Source of the DNA: Caulobacteraceae bacterium
GTDB lineage: Bacteria > Pseudomonadota > Alphaproteobacteria > Caulobacterales > Caulobacteraceae
Reading direction: 5' to 3'
NCBI GenBank assembly: GCA_947475845.1
Contig: CANJMO010000022.1
Span: 1 to 36,036 of the forward strand
Length of the DNA: 36,036 nt
Position numbers and translations under genes: made by a program. Below are positions 16,774 through 26,428 of the stretch, in pieces. Every line of letters begins with the position of its first letter. Within the stretch, counting starts at the first letter, position 1. The notes below the pieces were generated by a model that worked only from the letters and a program-made list of their open reading frames with translations, did no database searches and was not told where the DNA came from.

Positions 16774-18255
16774 TCAGTCCTCGTAGCTGTCCGCCACCAG
16801 CCTGTTGAGCAGGCGAACGCCGAAGCCCGAAGCGCCATCCGGGATGACGGCGCGCGAGGACGGCTTCATCCAGGCGGTCGAGGCGATGTCCAGGTGCGCC
16901 CAGGGCAGGCCGTTGACGAACTTCTGGATGAACAGGGCCGCGGTGATCGATCCGCCCGCGCGGCCGCCGATGTTCTTCATGTCGGCGCCCATGCTGTCGA
17001 GCATCTTGTCGTACTGCGGCGGCAGCGGCATCCGCCACAGGTTCTCGCCCTCGGTGGCGCCGGCCGCCAGCAGGTTTGCGGACAGCTCGTCGTTGTTGCT
17101 GAACAGGCCGGCATAGTCGTTGCCGAGCGCGATGATGATGGCCCCGGTCAGGGTCGCCAGATCAACCATGAACTTGGGTTTGAAGCGGTCCTGGCAGTAC
17201 CAGAGGGCGTCGGCCAGAACGAGGCGACCCTCGGCGTCGGTATTGATCACCTCGATGGTCTGGCCGGACATGGAGGTGACGATGTCGCCGGGACGCTGGG
17301 CGTTGCCGTCAGGCATGTTCTCGACTAGGCTGAGAATGCCGATGGCGTTGACCTTGGCCTTGCGCGCGGCCAGGGCGTACATCAGGCCGGCGACGGCCCC
17401 TGCCCCGCCCATGTCCCACTTCATGTCCTCCATGCCCTCGGCGCCCTTGATGGAGATGCCGCCGGTGTCGAAACAGACGCCCTTGCCGACAAAGGCGACG
17501 GGCTGGGTCGCATGGTCGGCGGCGCCCGTCCACTGGATCACCACCAGCTGGCTCTCGCGCACGCTGCCCTGGCCGACGCCCAGCAGCGCGCCCATGCCGA
17601 GCTTGGCCATGGCGGGCTCATCGAGAATTTCGACCACCAGGCCGAGGCGCTCCAACGCCTTCACGCGCTGAGCGAATTCGACCGGGTAGAGGATGTTGGC
17701 GGGCTCGGAGACCAGGTCGCGTGTGAATGCGATGCCCTCGGCCAGGCCGGCCAGGGGCTCGAAGGCGGCGATGACGGCGTCTGGGTCTTCGGCCGCAACG
17801 ATCGTGGTCTGGATCGACGGCTTCTTCTCGGGCTTTTCGCGGGTCAGGTACTTGTCGAAGCGGTAGGCCGCAAGGCGGACGCCGAAGGCCGCCTGGGCCA
17901 GAAGATCGGGGCCGAGATCGAAGCGCAGGTCCAGCACCGTCGAGCCCGAATTCTTGAGCGCCTTGTAGGCCTCGGCTCCGGCGGCTTCCGCGCCCTGGGC
18001 GTTGAAGGCGTCCTTGGGACCAGCCCCGATCAGCAGCAATTGGGCGGCGTGCAGGTTGGCCGGGGCCACCAGTTCGACCGCCTGGCCCTTGGCCCCTTTG
18101 AAGCGACCGGCCAGGGCCCGCGACACCGCGCCGCCGGTTTCAGCGTCCAGCGCCTCGGCCGCGGCGGACAGGACGGGCCCCTCGAACACCAGGACGGCGA
18201 TGGCCGAAAGGGGCGCGCCGGCGACCGGGCCGGCTGTCTGGAATTGGATCTGCAT
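16774..18255 (-). CDS. pepA: Leucyl aminopeptidase (M17 family)
   Basis: Cytosolic two-metal aminopeptidase that removes N-terminal residues from peptides; some PepA proteins also bind DNA. The C-terminal catalytic domain shows [16 protein letters not shown] (metal Lys and Asp), [11 protein letters not shown], and the family signature [14 protein letters not shown] with its metal Asp and Glu plus the catalytic Arg. It ends with HLDIASTAW. The N-terminal macro-like domain is shorter in motifs but complete. The ATG at 18255 follows GGAAAGTGA and gives MQIQFQTAG, the usual short start; an in-frame ATG at 18282 would add nine residues. 493-494 residues is standard. Divergent from lptF. Confidence 0.95.
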   Translation of the reverse strand: MQIQFQTAGPVAGAPLSAIAVLVFEGPVLSAAAEALDAETGGAVSRALAGRFKGAKGQAVELVAPANLHAAQLLLIGAGPKDAFNAQGAEAAGAEAYKALKNSGSTVLDLRFDLGPDLLAQAAFGVRLAAYRFDKYLTREKPEKKPSIQTTIVAAEDPDAVIAAFEPLAGLAEGIAFTRDLVSEPANILYPVEFAQRVKALERLGLVVEILDEPAMAKLGMGALLGVGQGSVRESQLVVIQWTGAADHATQPVAFVGKGVCFDTGGISIKGAEGMEDMKWDMGGAGAVAGLMYALAARKAKVNAIGILSLVENMPDGNAQRPGDIVTSMSGQTIEVINTDAEGRLVLADALWYCQDRFKPKFMVDLATLTGAIIIALGNDYAGLFSNNDELSANLLAAGATEGENLWRMPLPPQYDKMLDSMGADMKNIGGRAGGSITAALFIQKFVNGLPWAHLDIASTAWMKPSSRAVIPDGASGFGVRLLNRLVADSYED

Positions 18256-18330
18256 GCTGTTCACTTTCCGAAGCGTCGTCACAGTTGAAAGGCGCCAATG
18301 CCACGGCGCCGTTATTGTTACCGCAGGCTG

Positions 18331-18360
18331 TTGTCCCGGCCCGCCGGGCGCGTGTAGAAG
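18331..18360 (+). promoter_or_regulatory. Candidate promoter upstream of lptF
   Basis: TTGTCC (18331-18336) and TAGAAG (18355-18360) are separated by 18 nt, placing a start site about 40 nt before the lptF ATG. The hexamers are only moderate matches. It sits in the 150-bp gap between divergent pepA and lptF, where a promoter for the envelope operon is expected. Confidence 0.25.
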
Positions 18361-18405
18361 ATGGCGCGCCCAGCTGGGGCCTGCAACGCCGACTTACGGC
18401 CCCCT

Positions 18406-19545
18406 ATGAAGCTGATCGACAGGTATCTGTTCCGCCAACTGCTGGGCCCTACGATCCTGGCCACGCTCTCCCTATCGGGTGTGGCTCTGCTGAGCCAGAG
18501 CCTGCAGGCGCTCGACCTGATCGTGAATCAAGGCCAGAGCGCTTCGGTATTCATCAAGATCACGCTTTTGGGATTGCCGTCCCTGGTGTCGATGATTCTG
18601 CCGATCGCCATCTTCGTCGCTTCGTTGGTGGCCCTGAACCGCCTGCAAACCGAGCAGGAGCTGGTGGTCTGCTTCGCCGGGGGGATGAGCCGATGGCGGG
18701 TGATCTCGCCGACCATCCGGCTGGCGGTGTTTGCCACCCTGGTCGCCCTGATCATCAATCTGTGGATCCAGCCGCTGTGCTCGCGCCTGATGCGCGTTGA
18801 ACTGGTCAAGGTGCGCACCGACCTGGCCTCGACCCTGGTGCAGGAGGGGCAGTTCACCCAGCCCTCACCCGGCTTGACCGTCTACGCCCGCCAGGTGCTG
18901 CCGCACGGCAATCTGAAAAACCTGTTCGTCGATCAGGAGAAGCCCTCGGGCGAGTCCAGCACCTTCACCGCCAAGGAAGGCCAGATCGCCGACCGCAACG
19001 GCGTCCCGGTGCTGGTCATGCGCCACGGCTCCAACCAGCAACTGTCCAAGACCGGCGTGCTCGATTACGTCGCCTTCGAGGAATACACCTTCGACCTGTC
19101 GCCCTTTCTGCCCGGCGGCGAAGGCGTCCACTACAAGGCCTCCGACCGCTATCTGCACGAGCTGTTGTGGCCTGACCTGGCCCAGACCTGGGAGCAGCAG
19201 AACGAGCTTAAACTCTATGCCGAGGGCCATGCGCGACTGTCCGGCCCGCTGTACAATATCGCCCTGGTCGCCCTGGCTCTGGCCGCAGTGCTCGGCGGCG
19301 GCTTCAGCCGCATGGGCTATGGCCGGCGCATCGCCACCGCCGCGGGCCTAGCCGCCCTGACGCGTATCGTCGGCGTGGGCGTGCAGGCGCTGTGCGACGA
19401 CAACATCTGGTTCAACATCCTGCAATATGCCGTGCCCCTGGCCGCGGTGGCCTGGGCGATGTCGCGCGTGTTCCGCCAAAGCACCAGCCGACACAGGACC
19501 CTACGCCCGCCCGAACCCCTGAGCCCCACGCCGCAGGCGGCATGA
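18406..19545 (+). CDS. lptF: LPS export permease LptF
   Basis: One of two inner-membrane permeases of the LptB2FG transporter, which extracts lipopolysaccharide and drives it across the periplasm. Six transmembrane helices in the family arrangement: three N-terminal (starting LIDRYLFRQLLGPTILATL), a periplasmic beta-jellyroll of about 150 residues (130-270), and three C-terminal helices (from LSGPLYNIALVALALAAVLGG). The coupling-helix region after helix 2 reads NRLQTEQELVVCFAGGMS. The ATG at 18406 gives the conserved MKLIDRYLFRQ start. 379 residues is typical. It overlaps lptG by 4 bp. LptB, A and C are not in this window. Confidence 0.95.
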   Translation: MKLIDRYLFRQLLGPTILATLSLSGVALLSQSLQALDLIVNQGQSASVFIKITLLGLPSLVSMILPIAIFVASLVALNRLQTEQELVVCFAGGMSRWRVISPTIRLAVFATLVALIINLWIQPLCSRLMRVELVKVRTDLASTLVQEGQFTQPSPGLTVYARQVLPHGNLKNLFVDQEKPSGESSTFTAKEGQIADRNGVPVLVMRHGSNQQLSKTGVLDYVAFEEYTFDLSPFLPGGEGVHYKASDRYLHELLWPDLAQTWEQQNELKLYAEGHARLSGPLYNIALVALALAAVLGGGFSRMGYGRRIATAAGLAALTRIVGVGVQALCDDNIWFNILQYAVPLAAVAWAMSRVFRQSTSRHRTLRPPEPLSPTPQAA

Positions 19546-20645
19546 TGATCGGCCTGTCACGCATCCAGCTCTATATTCTGTGGCGCACCCTCTCGGCGCT
19601 GATCGTGGCCCTGCTGGTGATCATGGCGGTGGAGCTGCTGGTCGATTTCGTCTCGGTGTCGCGGGACGTCGGCGCGCGGGTGGATATCACGCCGTCCGAA
19701 GTGCTGGGCCTGACCCTGATGAAGGCTCCCAGCGTGCTGCTGGTGCTGCTGCCGTTCGTTTTCCTGTTCGGCACCCTGGGGGCGTTCGTCGGGCTGAACA
19801 GGCGCAGCGAACTGATCGCCATGCGCGCGGCCGGGATTTCCGCCTGGCGCTTCATCTTCCCCGCCGCCGCGGCGGCCTTCATCTGCGGCATCCTCGCCGC
19901 CACCGCCTTCAACCCGGCCGCCTCGGCGCTGAACCTGCGCTACGAGAAGACCCGCGCCGAGCTGATGAAGGACTACCTGGCTACCGCACCCAAGGAAGTG
20001 TGGCTGCGACAGGGCGGCGCACGGGGCCAGACCGTGATCCACGCGAGGTCCAAGACCGACGGCGAAAACACCGTCCTGCACGGGGTTTCGGTGTTCTTCT
20101 ACACCATGGACAAGCAGGGCGTGCCGCAGTTCGACCGCCGGGTCGAAGCCAGGGAAGCGCGTCTGGGCACCGGCGGCCTTATATTGACCGACGTCAACAG
20201 CACGCGGCCCGGCGGCTTCCTGGAGCACTCCGAAAGGCTGGTCCTGCCATCGACGGTGCGCGACGCTTCCGGCCTGCTCAATATCGGCTCGGTCGAGGCC
20301 ATTTCGTTCTGGGATCTGCCGGGCGCCATCCGCCGCGCCGAGCAGGCGGGGCTGACCTCGACCGCCTATCAGATCCAACTGCAGCAACTGCTTGCCACGC
20401 CCCTGCTCTACAGCGCGATGGCGGTGCTGGCCGCCGCCTTCTCCCTGCGCCTGTTTCGCCTGGGCGGCCTGGCGGGGCTGGCCGGAGCCGGCGTGGCCCT
20501 GGGGTTCGGCGTCTTCTTCTTCAATCAACTGTGTGGTGCGCTCGGCCGGTCGGGCGTCATTCCGACCTATGCGGCCGCCTGGGCTCCACCCATACTCGCG
20601 CTGCTGTCTGGACTGACCTTGCTTTGCTATACCGAGGACGGCTGA
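19542..20645 (+). CDS. lptG: LPS export permease LptG
   Basis: Partner of LptF in LptB2FG. It starts in the ATGATG at 19542-19547, overlapping the lptF stop; the first ATG is given. Helix 1 is LYILWRTLSALIVALLVIMAV and helices 2-3 follow. The coupling segment is GLNRRSELIAMRAAGIS, the hallmark of the LptF/G (YjgP/YjgQ) family. The periplasmic jellyroll covers about 115-255. The C-terminal helices begin TPLLYSAMAVLAAAFSLR. 367 residues, full length. It precedes lptD by 25 bp, so export pump and outer-membrane translocon are probably made from one mRNA. Confidence 0.95.
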   Translation: MMIGLSRIQLYILWRTLSALIVALLVIMAVELLVDFVSVSRDVGARVDITPSEVLGLTLMKAPSVLLVLLPFVFLFGTLGAFVGLNRRSELIAMRAAGISAWRFIFPAAAAAFICGILAATAFNPAASALNLRYEKTRAELMKDYLATAPKEVWLRQGGARGQTVIHARSKTDGENTVLHGVSVFFYTMDKQGVPQFDRRVEAREARLGTGGLILTDVNSTRPGGFLEHSERLVLPSTVRDASGLLNIGSVEAISFWDLPGAIRRAEQAGLTSTAYQIQLQQLLATPLLYSAMAVLAAAFSLRLFRLGGLAGLAGAGVALGFGVFFFNQLCGALGRSGVIPTYAAAWAPPILALLSGLTLLCYTEDG

Positions 20646-20670
20646 TCCGCGTGGAACGTTTGGGATCGGC

Positions 20671-23073
20671 ATGTTTCGACGGGGGATGGGGCGTTTGACC
20701 GAGCTTTGGAATACACGACTGCTGGCCGGCGCCGCTGCCTGTGCGCTGGGCTGCACGCTCGGCTCGCAGTCGATCGCCCAAGCGCAACCAGTCGGCGACG
20801 CCCCTGCCACAGCCGCCGACACGACCCCGCCGGATAGCCGCGGCCGGCTTGGCTTCCGCGATCGGGCGTCACGCGATCAGGCGCTGGCGACCCCCGTCGT
20901 CCGCCCGGTGCGTCCGGCCGATGTCAGCGCTGACCAATTGATGGGCGATCAGGCCTTCTACATGGAGGCCGACACCGTCGTCGGCGACGACGAGCGGAAA
21001 ATCTGGACCGCGCGCGGCTCAGTCGAGGCCCGCTACCAAGGCCGCACCCTGCGGGCCAATGAACTGATCTACAACACCGTCAACGGCGTGGTCACGGTAC
21101 GCGGCGACGTGCAGTTGGTGAACTTGGACGGCACCGTCGAATTCGCCAAGGCCATGACCGTGGACAAGGATTTCTCCACCGGCATAGCGGTGGCCTTTTC
21201 CACCCGGCAGAAGCTGAACACCAAGCTGATGGCCGATGAGGCCGTGCGCCTGAACAAGAACGCGATGGAGCTGAACAAGGCGGTGTTCACCGTCTGCGAC
21301 ATCTGCGCCGAGGACGGCACGCCGAAGGAACCGACATGGTCGATCCAGGCCGCCCAGGTGATCCAGGATCACAAGCGCCAGATCGTCTACTACAAGAATG
21401 TGGTCATCCGGGTGAAAGGCATCCCGGTGATGGCGGCGCCGCTGTTCTGGCACGCCGATCCGACCGCGGTGCGCCAATCCGGCCTGCTGGCGCCCAAGAT
21501 TGCGCTCGATTCGCGGCGCGGCTTCTCCTACGAGCAGCCCTATCTGTTCGTTATCGATCCCTCACAAGACCTTGTTCTTTCTCCGCAAATCAACACCAAG
21601 GTCAACCCCTACCTAAACGGGGAATACCGCAAGCGCTTCTACAGCGGCGAGATCGACGCCCGCTTTGGCTACGGCTACGACGCCCAGTTCGATAGCAACG
21701 GCAAGCGCTACGACAACGTCACCTCCCGCAGCTACATCCTGGCCCAGGGCGCCTTCGCCCCGACAGAAAACTGGACCTACGGCTTCTCGGCCGAACGAGT
21801 CACCGATCCACTGCTGTTCAACCGCTACAACGTGCCCAACGTCTACGACCAGCGGGGGCTGTATTCGACCGACGACCAGCGCCTGCTGAGCCAGGTCTAT
21901 GCGGTCGAGCAGAACGCCAACTCCTACCTCTCGGTCGCCGCCCTCAGTGTCCAGGGCCTGCGCGTCGGCGACAACAACGGCACCTTCCCGCTGGTCGCGC
22001 CGCTGGTGGAAGCGCATTACGAGCCGAACATAAAAATCCTCGGCGGACGGCTGCGGCTGGACGGCGGCGGGGTCATCCTGACCCGCGATCGCGACGTGCT
22101 CCTCAACCACGCTCCCGGCCAGGACAGCCGCCGCGCCAGCTTCGGCGGCGATTGGCGCGGCAGCTACACCTTGAGCCCCGGCATCCGGCTGGAGCCGTTC
22201 GTCAACGCCCGCACCGACGTCTACAACGTGGACGAGATCAGCCTGGCAGATCGGTCGATCCATACCACCACCCGCGCCCTGGCGACGGCGGGCATGGACA
22301 TGAGCTGGCCGTTCTTCCGCCGCGAGGGCGACGCCACCCTGATCCTGGAGCCGCTGGCCCAGATCGCGGTTTCGCCCCGGGCCACGATCAACCCGCTGAT
22401 CCCCAACGAGGACAGCCGTGTCTTCAGCTTCGACGAGGCCACCCTGTTCGACGCCAACAAGTCGCCTGGGTTCGACCATTACGAAGGCGGCGCGCGGATC
22501 AACGCCGGCGGACGGGCGACGCTGAACTGGGATCAGGGCGGCACCGTCCAGATCATGGCCGGCCGCAGCTATCGCACCGCGATGGACCCCACTATGCCGG
22601 TGGGCACCAGCCTAAACCGCACGTCCTCCGACTGGGTGGTGGCGGCGACAGTGCAGCCCAGCTCGCAGTTCACCGGCTACATGCGTTCGCGCCTGGATGG
22701 CGTGACCGGCAAGGCCAATGTGTTCGAAGCCGGCTTGAACGGCTCCAGTCCCCGGGCCAATGGCTTCGTCCGCTACTTCTACGACACCGTCGACACCCCC
22801 GGCGTGAAGACGCAGAACGTCCAGGCCGGCGGGCAATTCCTGATCAGCAAGCGCTGGGGCTTTGTCGCCTCGACGTCCTACGACATCGCCGCCAACGTGC
22901 CTGTGCTGCAGGAGTTCGGGCTGCTCTATCAAGACGAGTGCACCCACTGGGAACTGGTCTTCCAACACGACGGGACGTTTGACCGCACCCTGCGTCCGTC
23001 GGACAAGATTATTCTGCGCCTAATGCTCGCCACATTGGGTGGTACAGGGTACCAGAGGTCGGACTTCCGTTAA
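20671..23073 (+). CDS. lptD: LPS-assembly outer-membrane protein LptD
   Basis: Outer-membrane beta-barrel that, plugged by LptE, inserts LPS into the outer leaflet. A signal peptide (LLAGAAACALGCTLGSQSIAQ) is followed by a linker and an N-terminal OstA/LptA-like jellyroll (about 85-230, with YMEADTVVGDDERKIWTARG and ANELIYNTVNGVVTVRGDV). The LptD-specific Cys pair is present as VCDICAEDG, then the barrel domain starts at MAAPLFWHADP. The C-terminal Cys lies in YQDECTHWEL, so the disulfides that activate LptD can form. 800 residues is typical. ATG at 20671 or 20686 could be the start; neither has a clear ribosome-binding site. Between lptG and surA, the chaperone needed for its folding. Confidence 0.96.
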   Translation: MFRRGMGRLTELWNTRLLAGAAACALGCTLGSQSIAQAQPVGDAPATAADTTPPDSRGRLGFRDRASRDQALATPVVRPVRPADVSADQLMGDQAFYMEADTVVGDDERKIWTARGSVEARYQGRTLRANELIYNTVNGVVTVRGDVQLVNLDGTVEFAKAMTVDKDFSTGIAVAFSTRQKLNTKLMADEAVRLNKNAMELNKAVFTVCDICAEDGTPKEPTWSIQAAQVIQDHKRQIVYYKNVVIRVKGIPVMAAPLFWHADPTAVRQSGLLAPKIALDSRRGFSYEQPYLFVIDPSQDLVLSPQINTKVNPYLNGEYRKRFYSGEIDARFGYGYDAQFDSNGKRYDNVTSRSYILAQGAFAPTENWTYGFSAERVTDPLLFNRYNVPNVYDQRGLYSTDDQRLLSQVYAVEQNANSYLSVAALSVQGLRVGDNNGTFPLVAPLVEAHYEPNIKILGGRLRLDGGGVILTRDRDVLLNHAPGQDSRRASFGGDWRGSYTLSPGIRLEPFVNARTDVYNVDEISLADRSIHTTTRALATAGMDMSWPFFRREGDATLILEPLAQIAVSPRATINPLIPNEDSRVFSFDEATLFDANKSPGFDHYEGGARINAGGRATLNWDQGGTVQIMAGRSYRTAMDPTMPVGTSLNRTSSDWVVAATVQPSSQFTGYMRSRLDGVTGKANVFEAGLNGSSPRANGFVRYFYDTVDTPGVKTQNVQAGGQFLISKRWGFVASTSYDIAANVPVLQEFGLLYQDECTHWELVFQHDGTFDRTLRPSDKIILRLMLATLGGTGYQRSDFR

Positions 23074-23103
23074 AACGTCGTGCGAACCGGATTCAAACCT
23101 TCC

Positions 23104-24525
23104 ATGTTCCAATCCCATAGCCGCCGCGCCGCCTTGATGGCCGCTGTCATGCTGCTGCCGCTTCTCGCCGAAGGGAACGCCCAGGCGCAACTTCGTGCAC
23201 CCTCCGCGCCAGCCGCGCCGCGCTCGCGCGTGGTCACCCCGACGGTGGACCTGCCCAAGGACGTCACGCCCGTGGCGCCCGCCGAAGTGGTCGCTCCGCC
23301 CACCGCGCCGCCCGCCCCGGCCTTCAACCCGCTGAACGAAGGCGTGGCCGCGGTCGTCAACGACGACATCATCTCGACCTATGATCTGCGCCAACGCCTG
23401 CGCCTGCTGGTGCTGACCAGCGGCGTGCAGCCGAGCCAGGAGAACGTGCAGCAGCTGGAGCAGCAGGCCCTGCGCTCTCTGGTGGACGAGCACCTGCAGA
23501 CCCAGGAACTGCGCAAGGTCGGCAAGCGCCAGAAGGTCGACCTGATTGCCGAGAACAAGGACGTCGACGAAGAAATCAGCGACCTGGCCAAGCAGAACAA
23601 CCTGACCCTGCCGCAGATGAGGAGCTCCTTCGCTCAGTCGGGCGTGGACATGGAGACCCTGCGCGACCAGATCCGCACCCAGATCAGCTGGCAACGGCTG
23701 ATCAGCGGCCTTTACGGCAGCCGCGTGCGCGTCGGCGACGCCCAGGTCGAGGGTCAGCTACAGCGTATCAACGCCCAGGCCAGCCAGACCCAGTATCTGG
23801 TCGGCGAGATCTTCCTGGATTCCAACCGCGCCGGCGGCGCCGCGCCGGCTCTGGAAGGCGCCAACCAGCTGATCGCCCAACTGCAGCAGGGCGCGCCATT
23901 CGCCGCGGTCGCGCGCCAGTTCTCGTCCGGCCCGACCGCCGCCAACGGCGGCGACACCGGCTGGATTTCCGCCGCCCAGGCGCCGCCCAAAGTGGCCGCC
24001 GCCCTCGAAGGCCTGCGTCCCGGCCAGCTGTCGGCGCCGATCCCGGTCAGCGACGGGGTCTACATCGTCTATCTTCGCGAAAAGCAGGCCGCTTCGGGTC
24101 AGACCATGGTCAGCCTGAAGCAGTTGGCGGTGCGTCTGGAGAAGGACGCCTCCGCCGATCAGGTCGCGGCCGCCAACGCCGCCCTGCGCGCCCTGCGCCC
24201 GCAGATCACCGGCTGCGACAACCTGGAAGCCGTCGCCGGCAAGGTGCCGGGCGTGGTGTCCGCCGATCTGGGTGAGGCGGAGATCAGCGATCTGCGCGGC
24301 CCGTTCAAGGAAGCCGCCGAGCAGCTGCAGGCCCATCAGGTATCCGATCCGATCCGCACCGACGTGGGCGTTCACCTGGTGGCGGTATGCTCCAAGCGCG
24401 CCGGCGGAGCCAAGCTGCCGACCAGGGCCGATGTGCAGAACCGGCTGTTCGCCGAGCAGCTGTCGGTGATGTCCCGCCGCTACCTGCGCGACCTTCGCAC
24501 CTCGGCGACCATCGAGGCGCGATAG
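23104..24525 (+). CDS. surA: Periplasmic chaperone / peptidyl-prolyl isomerase SurA
   Basis: Chaperone that delivers unfolded barrel proteins, including LptD, to the BAM complex. A signal peptide with twin Arg (SRRAALMAAVMLLPLLAEGNAQAQ) is followed by a Pro/Ala-rich linker of about 50 residues. The SurA N-domain is at about 75-235, starting EGVAAVVNDDIISTYDLRQRL. A parvulin domain (about 235-345) has FAAVARQFSSGPTAANGGDTGWI. A second, degenerate rotamase unit (about 345-445) includes two Cys (TGCDNL and VAVCSKR) that could pair. The ATG at 23104 starts the signal peptide; a GTG at 23080 is also in frame. 473 residues. It lies 30 bp after lptD. Confidence 0.92.
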   Translation: MFQSHSRRAALMAAVMLLPLLAEGNAQAQLRAPSAPAAPRSRVVTPTVDLPKDVTPVAPAEVVAPPTAPPAPAFNPLNEGVAAVVNDDIISTYDLRQRLRLLVLTSGVQPSQENVQQLEQQALRSLVDEHLQTQELRKVGKRQKVDLIAENKDVDEEISDLAKQNNLTLPQMRSSFAQSGVDMETLRDQIRTQISWQRLISGLYGSRVRVGDAQVEGQLQRINAQASQTQYLVGEIFLDSNRAGGAAPALEGANQLIAQLQQGAPFAAVARQFSSGPTAANGGDTGWISAAQAPPKVAAALEGLRPGQLSAPIPVSDGVYIVYLREKQAASGQTMVSLKQLAVRLEKDASADQVAAANAALRALRPQITGCDNLEAVAGKVPGVVSADLGEAEISDLRGPFKEAAEQLQAHQVSDPIRTDVGVHLVAVCSKRAGGAKLPTRADVQNRLFAEQLSVMSRRYLRDLRTSATIEAR

Positions 24526-24526
24526 T

Positions 24527-25540
24527 TTGGCGGCGCCCGCGCCGCTGGCCCTCACCCTGGGCGATCCCGCAGGCGTCGGTCCCGAGATCATCGTCAAGGC
24601 CTGGCAGGCGCTGCGCGGCGGCGGCGAGCCGTTTGTCGTGATCGGCGATTTCCAGGCCCTGGCCGCCGCCTCTCCGGCCGGCGCATCGATCCTGACGCGT
24701 GTCGGTTCGGTCCAGGAAGCCGGCGCGCTGTTCGCCGCCGCCCTGCCCGTGCTCGACATGCCCTTGTCCGCCCCCGTGGTGGCCGGCAAGGCCTCCTCGG
24801 CCCATGCCGCCATGATCGTGCGCTGGATCGAGACGGCGGCGGGTCTGGCCCTGTCCGGCGCCGTGAGCGGGGTTGTGACCGCCCCGATCGCCAAGGCGCC
24901 GCTTTACGAGGCCGGCTTCGGCTTTCCGGGGCACACCGAATTCCTGGCAGAGCTGACCGCCCTGGCCCCGCTGAACGGCGCTCGGGGGCCGGTGATGATG
25001 CTGGCCGCCGCCGACCTGCGCACCGCGTTGGTGACCATTCACGATCCCTATGTCGAAGTCCCTGCCTTATTGACCGTCGAGCGGATCGTACGCACCGGCG
25101 AGGTGACGGCGCAGGCGCTGAAGCGCGACTTCGGTATCGCGGCCCCTCGGCTGGCGGTGACGGGTCTGAACCCGCACGCGGGCGAGAGCGGCTCCATCGG
25201 CCGCGAGGAGGTGGATGTGATCATCCCCGCCGTGCAGGCCTTGCGGGCGCGGGGCATCGACGCGGTGGGGCCGAAACCGGCCGACACCCTGTTCCATCCC
25301 GAAGCCCGCGCCACCTATGACGCGGCGATCTGCATGTACCACGACCAAGCCCTGATCCCGGTCAAGATGCTGGACTTCTGGGGCGGGGTGAACCTTACGC
25401 TGGGTCTGCCGATCGTGCGCACCTCGCCCGACCATGGAGTTGGCTACGATATCGCCGGACGGGGCGTGGCGCGGGCCGAAAGCATGATCGCCGCGATCCG
25501 GATGGCTTCCGAGATCGCTCAGCGCCGGCTGGCCGCATGA
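24527..25540 (+). CDS. pdxA: 4-hydroxythreonine-4-phosphate dehydrogenase
   Basis: Oxidises 4-phosphohydroxy-L-threonine in the DXP-dependent pathway to pyridoxal phosphate. The three metal-binding His are seen in FPGHTEFLAEL, GLNPHAGESG and MYHDQALIPVK. The N-terminal substrate loop LTLGDPAGVGPEI and the C-terminal NLTLGLPIVRTSPDHG are intact. The start is TTG at 24527, one base after the surA stop; no ATG lies upstream of the conserved LTLGDPAGVG block. 337 residues is full length. It overlaps rsmA by 4 bp (ATGA). The surA-pdxA-rsmA order is widely conserved. Confidence 0.95.
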   Translation: MAAPAPLALTLGDPAGVGPEIIVKAWQALRGGGEPFVVIGDFQALAAASPAGASILTRVGSVQEAGALFAAALPVLDMPLSAPVVAGKASSAHAAMIVRWIETAAGLALSGAVSGVVTAPIAKAPLYEAGFGFPGHTEFLAELTALAPLNGARGPVMMLAAADLRTALVTIHDPYVEVPALLTVERIVRTGEVTAQALKRDFGIAAPRLAVTGLNPHAGESGSIGREEVDVIIPAVQALRARGIDAVGPKPADTLFHPEARATYDAAICMYHDQALIPVKMLDFWGGVNLTLGLPIVRTSPDHGVGYDIAGRGVARAESMIAAIRMASEIAQRRLAA

Positions 25541-26391
25541 GCACGGCTGCGCTGGAGGCCCTGCCGCCGCTGCGCGACGTGCTGGCGGAGCACGGCATCC
25601 TCGCCAACAAGGGCTTTGGTCAGCACTTCCTGCTGGACCTCAACATCACCCGCAAGATCGCAAGGCTGGCCGGACCGCTGGACGGCTGCGTGACCATCGA
25701 GGTCGGGCCGGGGCCGGGAGGCCTGACGCGGGCCTTGCTGGAAGCCGGCGCGCGCGTGGTGGCGGTGGAGAAGGATCCGCGCTTCCTGCCGCTGCTGGCG
25801 CAATTGGCCGAGGCCGCGCCGGGGCGGCTGACAGTGGTCCAGGCCGACGCTTTGCAGGTGGACGAGCGGGCCCTGGCCGACGCGGTAGAGCCTGGCGCAC
25901 CCGTCCGGATCGTCGCCAACCTGCCGTACAACGTCGGCACGCCGTTGCTGATCAAATGGCTGACCGGACCGCTGTTGCCCGAGAGCATGAGCCTGATGTT
26001 CCAGAAGGAAGTCGCCCAGCGCATCGTCGCCGAGGTCGATGCCGACGCCTACGGCCGCCTTGCGGTGATAAGCCAGGCGATCGCGGACGCCGAGATCGTC
26101 ATGGACCTGCCGGCACGCGCCTTTACTCCGCCACCCAAGGTCGCCTCGGCCGTGGTGCGGGTGACGCCGAAGGCGGATCGGCCGCCAGAGGCGGTGCTCA
26201 AGACCCTTCAAGCGGTCACCCACGACGCCTTCGGACAGCGCCGGAAGATGTTGAAATCCAGCTTGAAAACGCTCGGCGGATCAGATCTGTGCGAGGCCGC
26301 CGGAATCAATCCGGAAGCGCGCGCCGAGACCATCGACGTGGCCGGATTCCTACGGCTGGCGGAGGCGGTCAAAGGCTTGACCGCCCCTTAG
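25537..26391 (+). CDS. rsmA: 16S rRNA (adenine1518-N6/adenine1519-N6) dimethyltransferase
   Basis: KsgA-type enzyme that dimethylates two adjacent adenines in the 3'-terminal 16S hairpin, a late check in 30S assembly. The N-terminus has KGFGQHFLLDLNITRKIA, the SAM site is IEVGPGPGGLTRALLEAGA with VAVEKDPRF, and the catalytic motif is NLPYNVGTPLL. The C-terminal helical domain has FGQRRKMLKSSLK and ends with RAETIDVAGFLRLAEAV. 284 residues, complete. It is the last gene of the tightly coupled lpt-surA-pdxA run. Also known as ksgA. Confidence 0.96.
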   Translation: MSTAALEALPPLRDVLAEHGILANKGFGQHFLLDLNITRKIARLAGPLDGCVTIEVGPGPGGLTRALLEAGARVVAVEKDPRFLPLLAQLAEAAPGRLTVVQADALQVDERALADAVEPGAPVRIVANLPYNVGTPLLIKWLTGPLLPESMSLMFQKEVAQRIVAEVDADAYGRLAVISQAIADAEIVMDLPARAFTPPPKVASAVVRVTPKADRPPEAVLKTLQAVTHDAFGQRRKMLKSSLKTLGGSDLCEAAGINPEARAETIDVAGFLRLAEAVKGLTAP

Positions 26392-26428
26392 ATTGGGCGC
26401 GCCATCGTTCGCTTACGAGGGGACGGCG

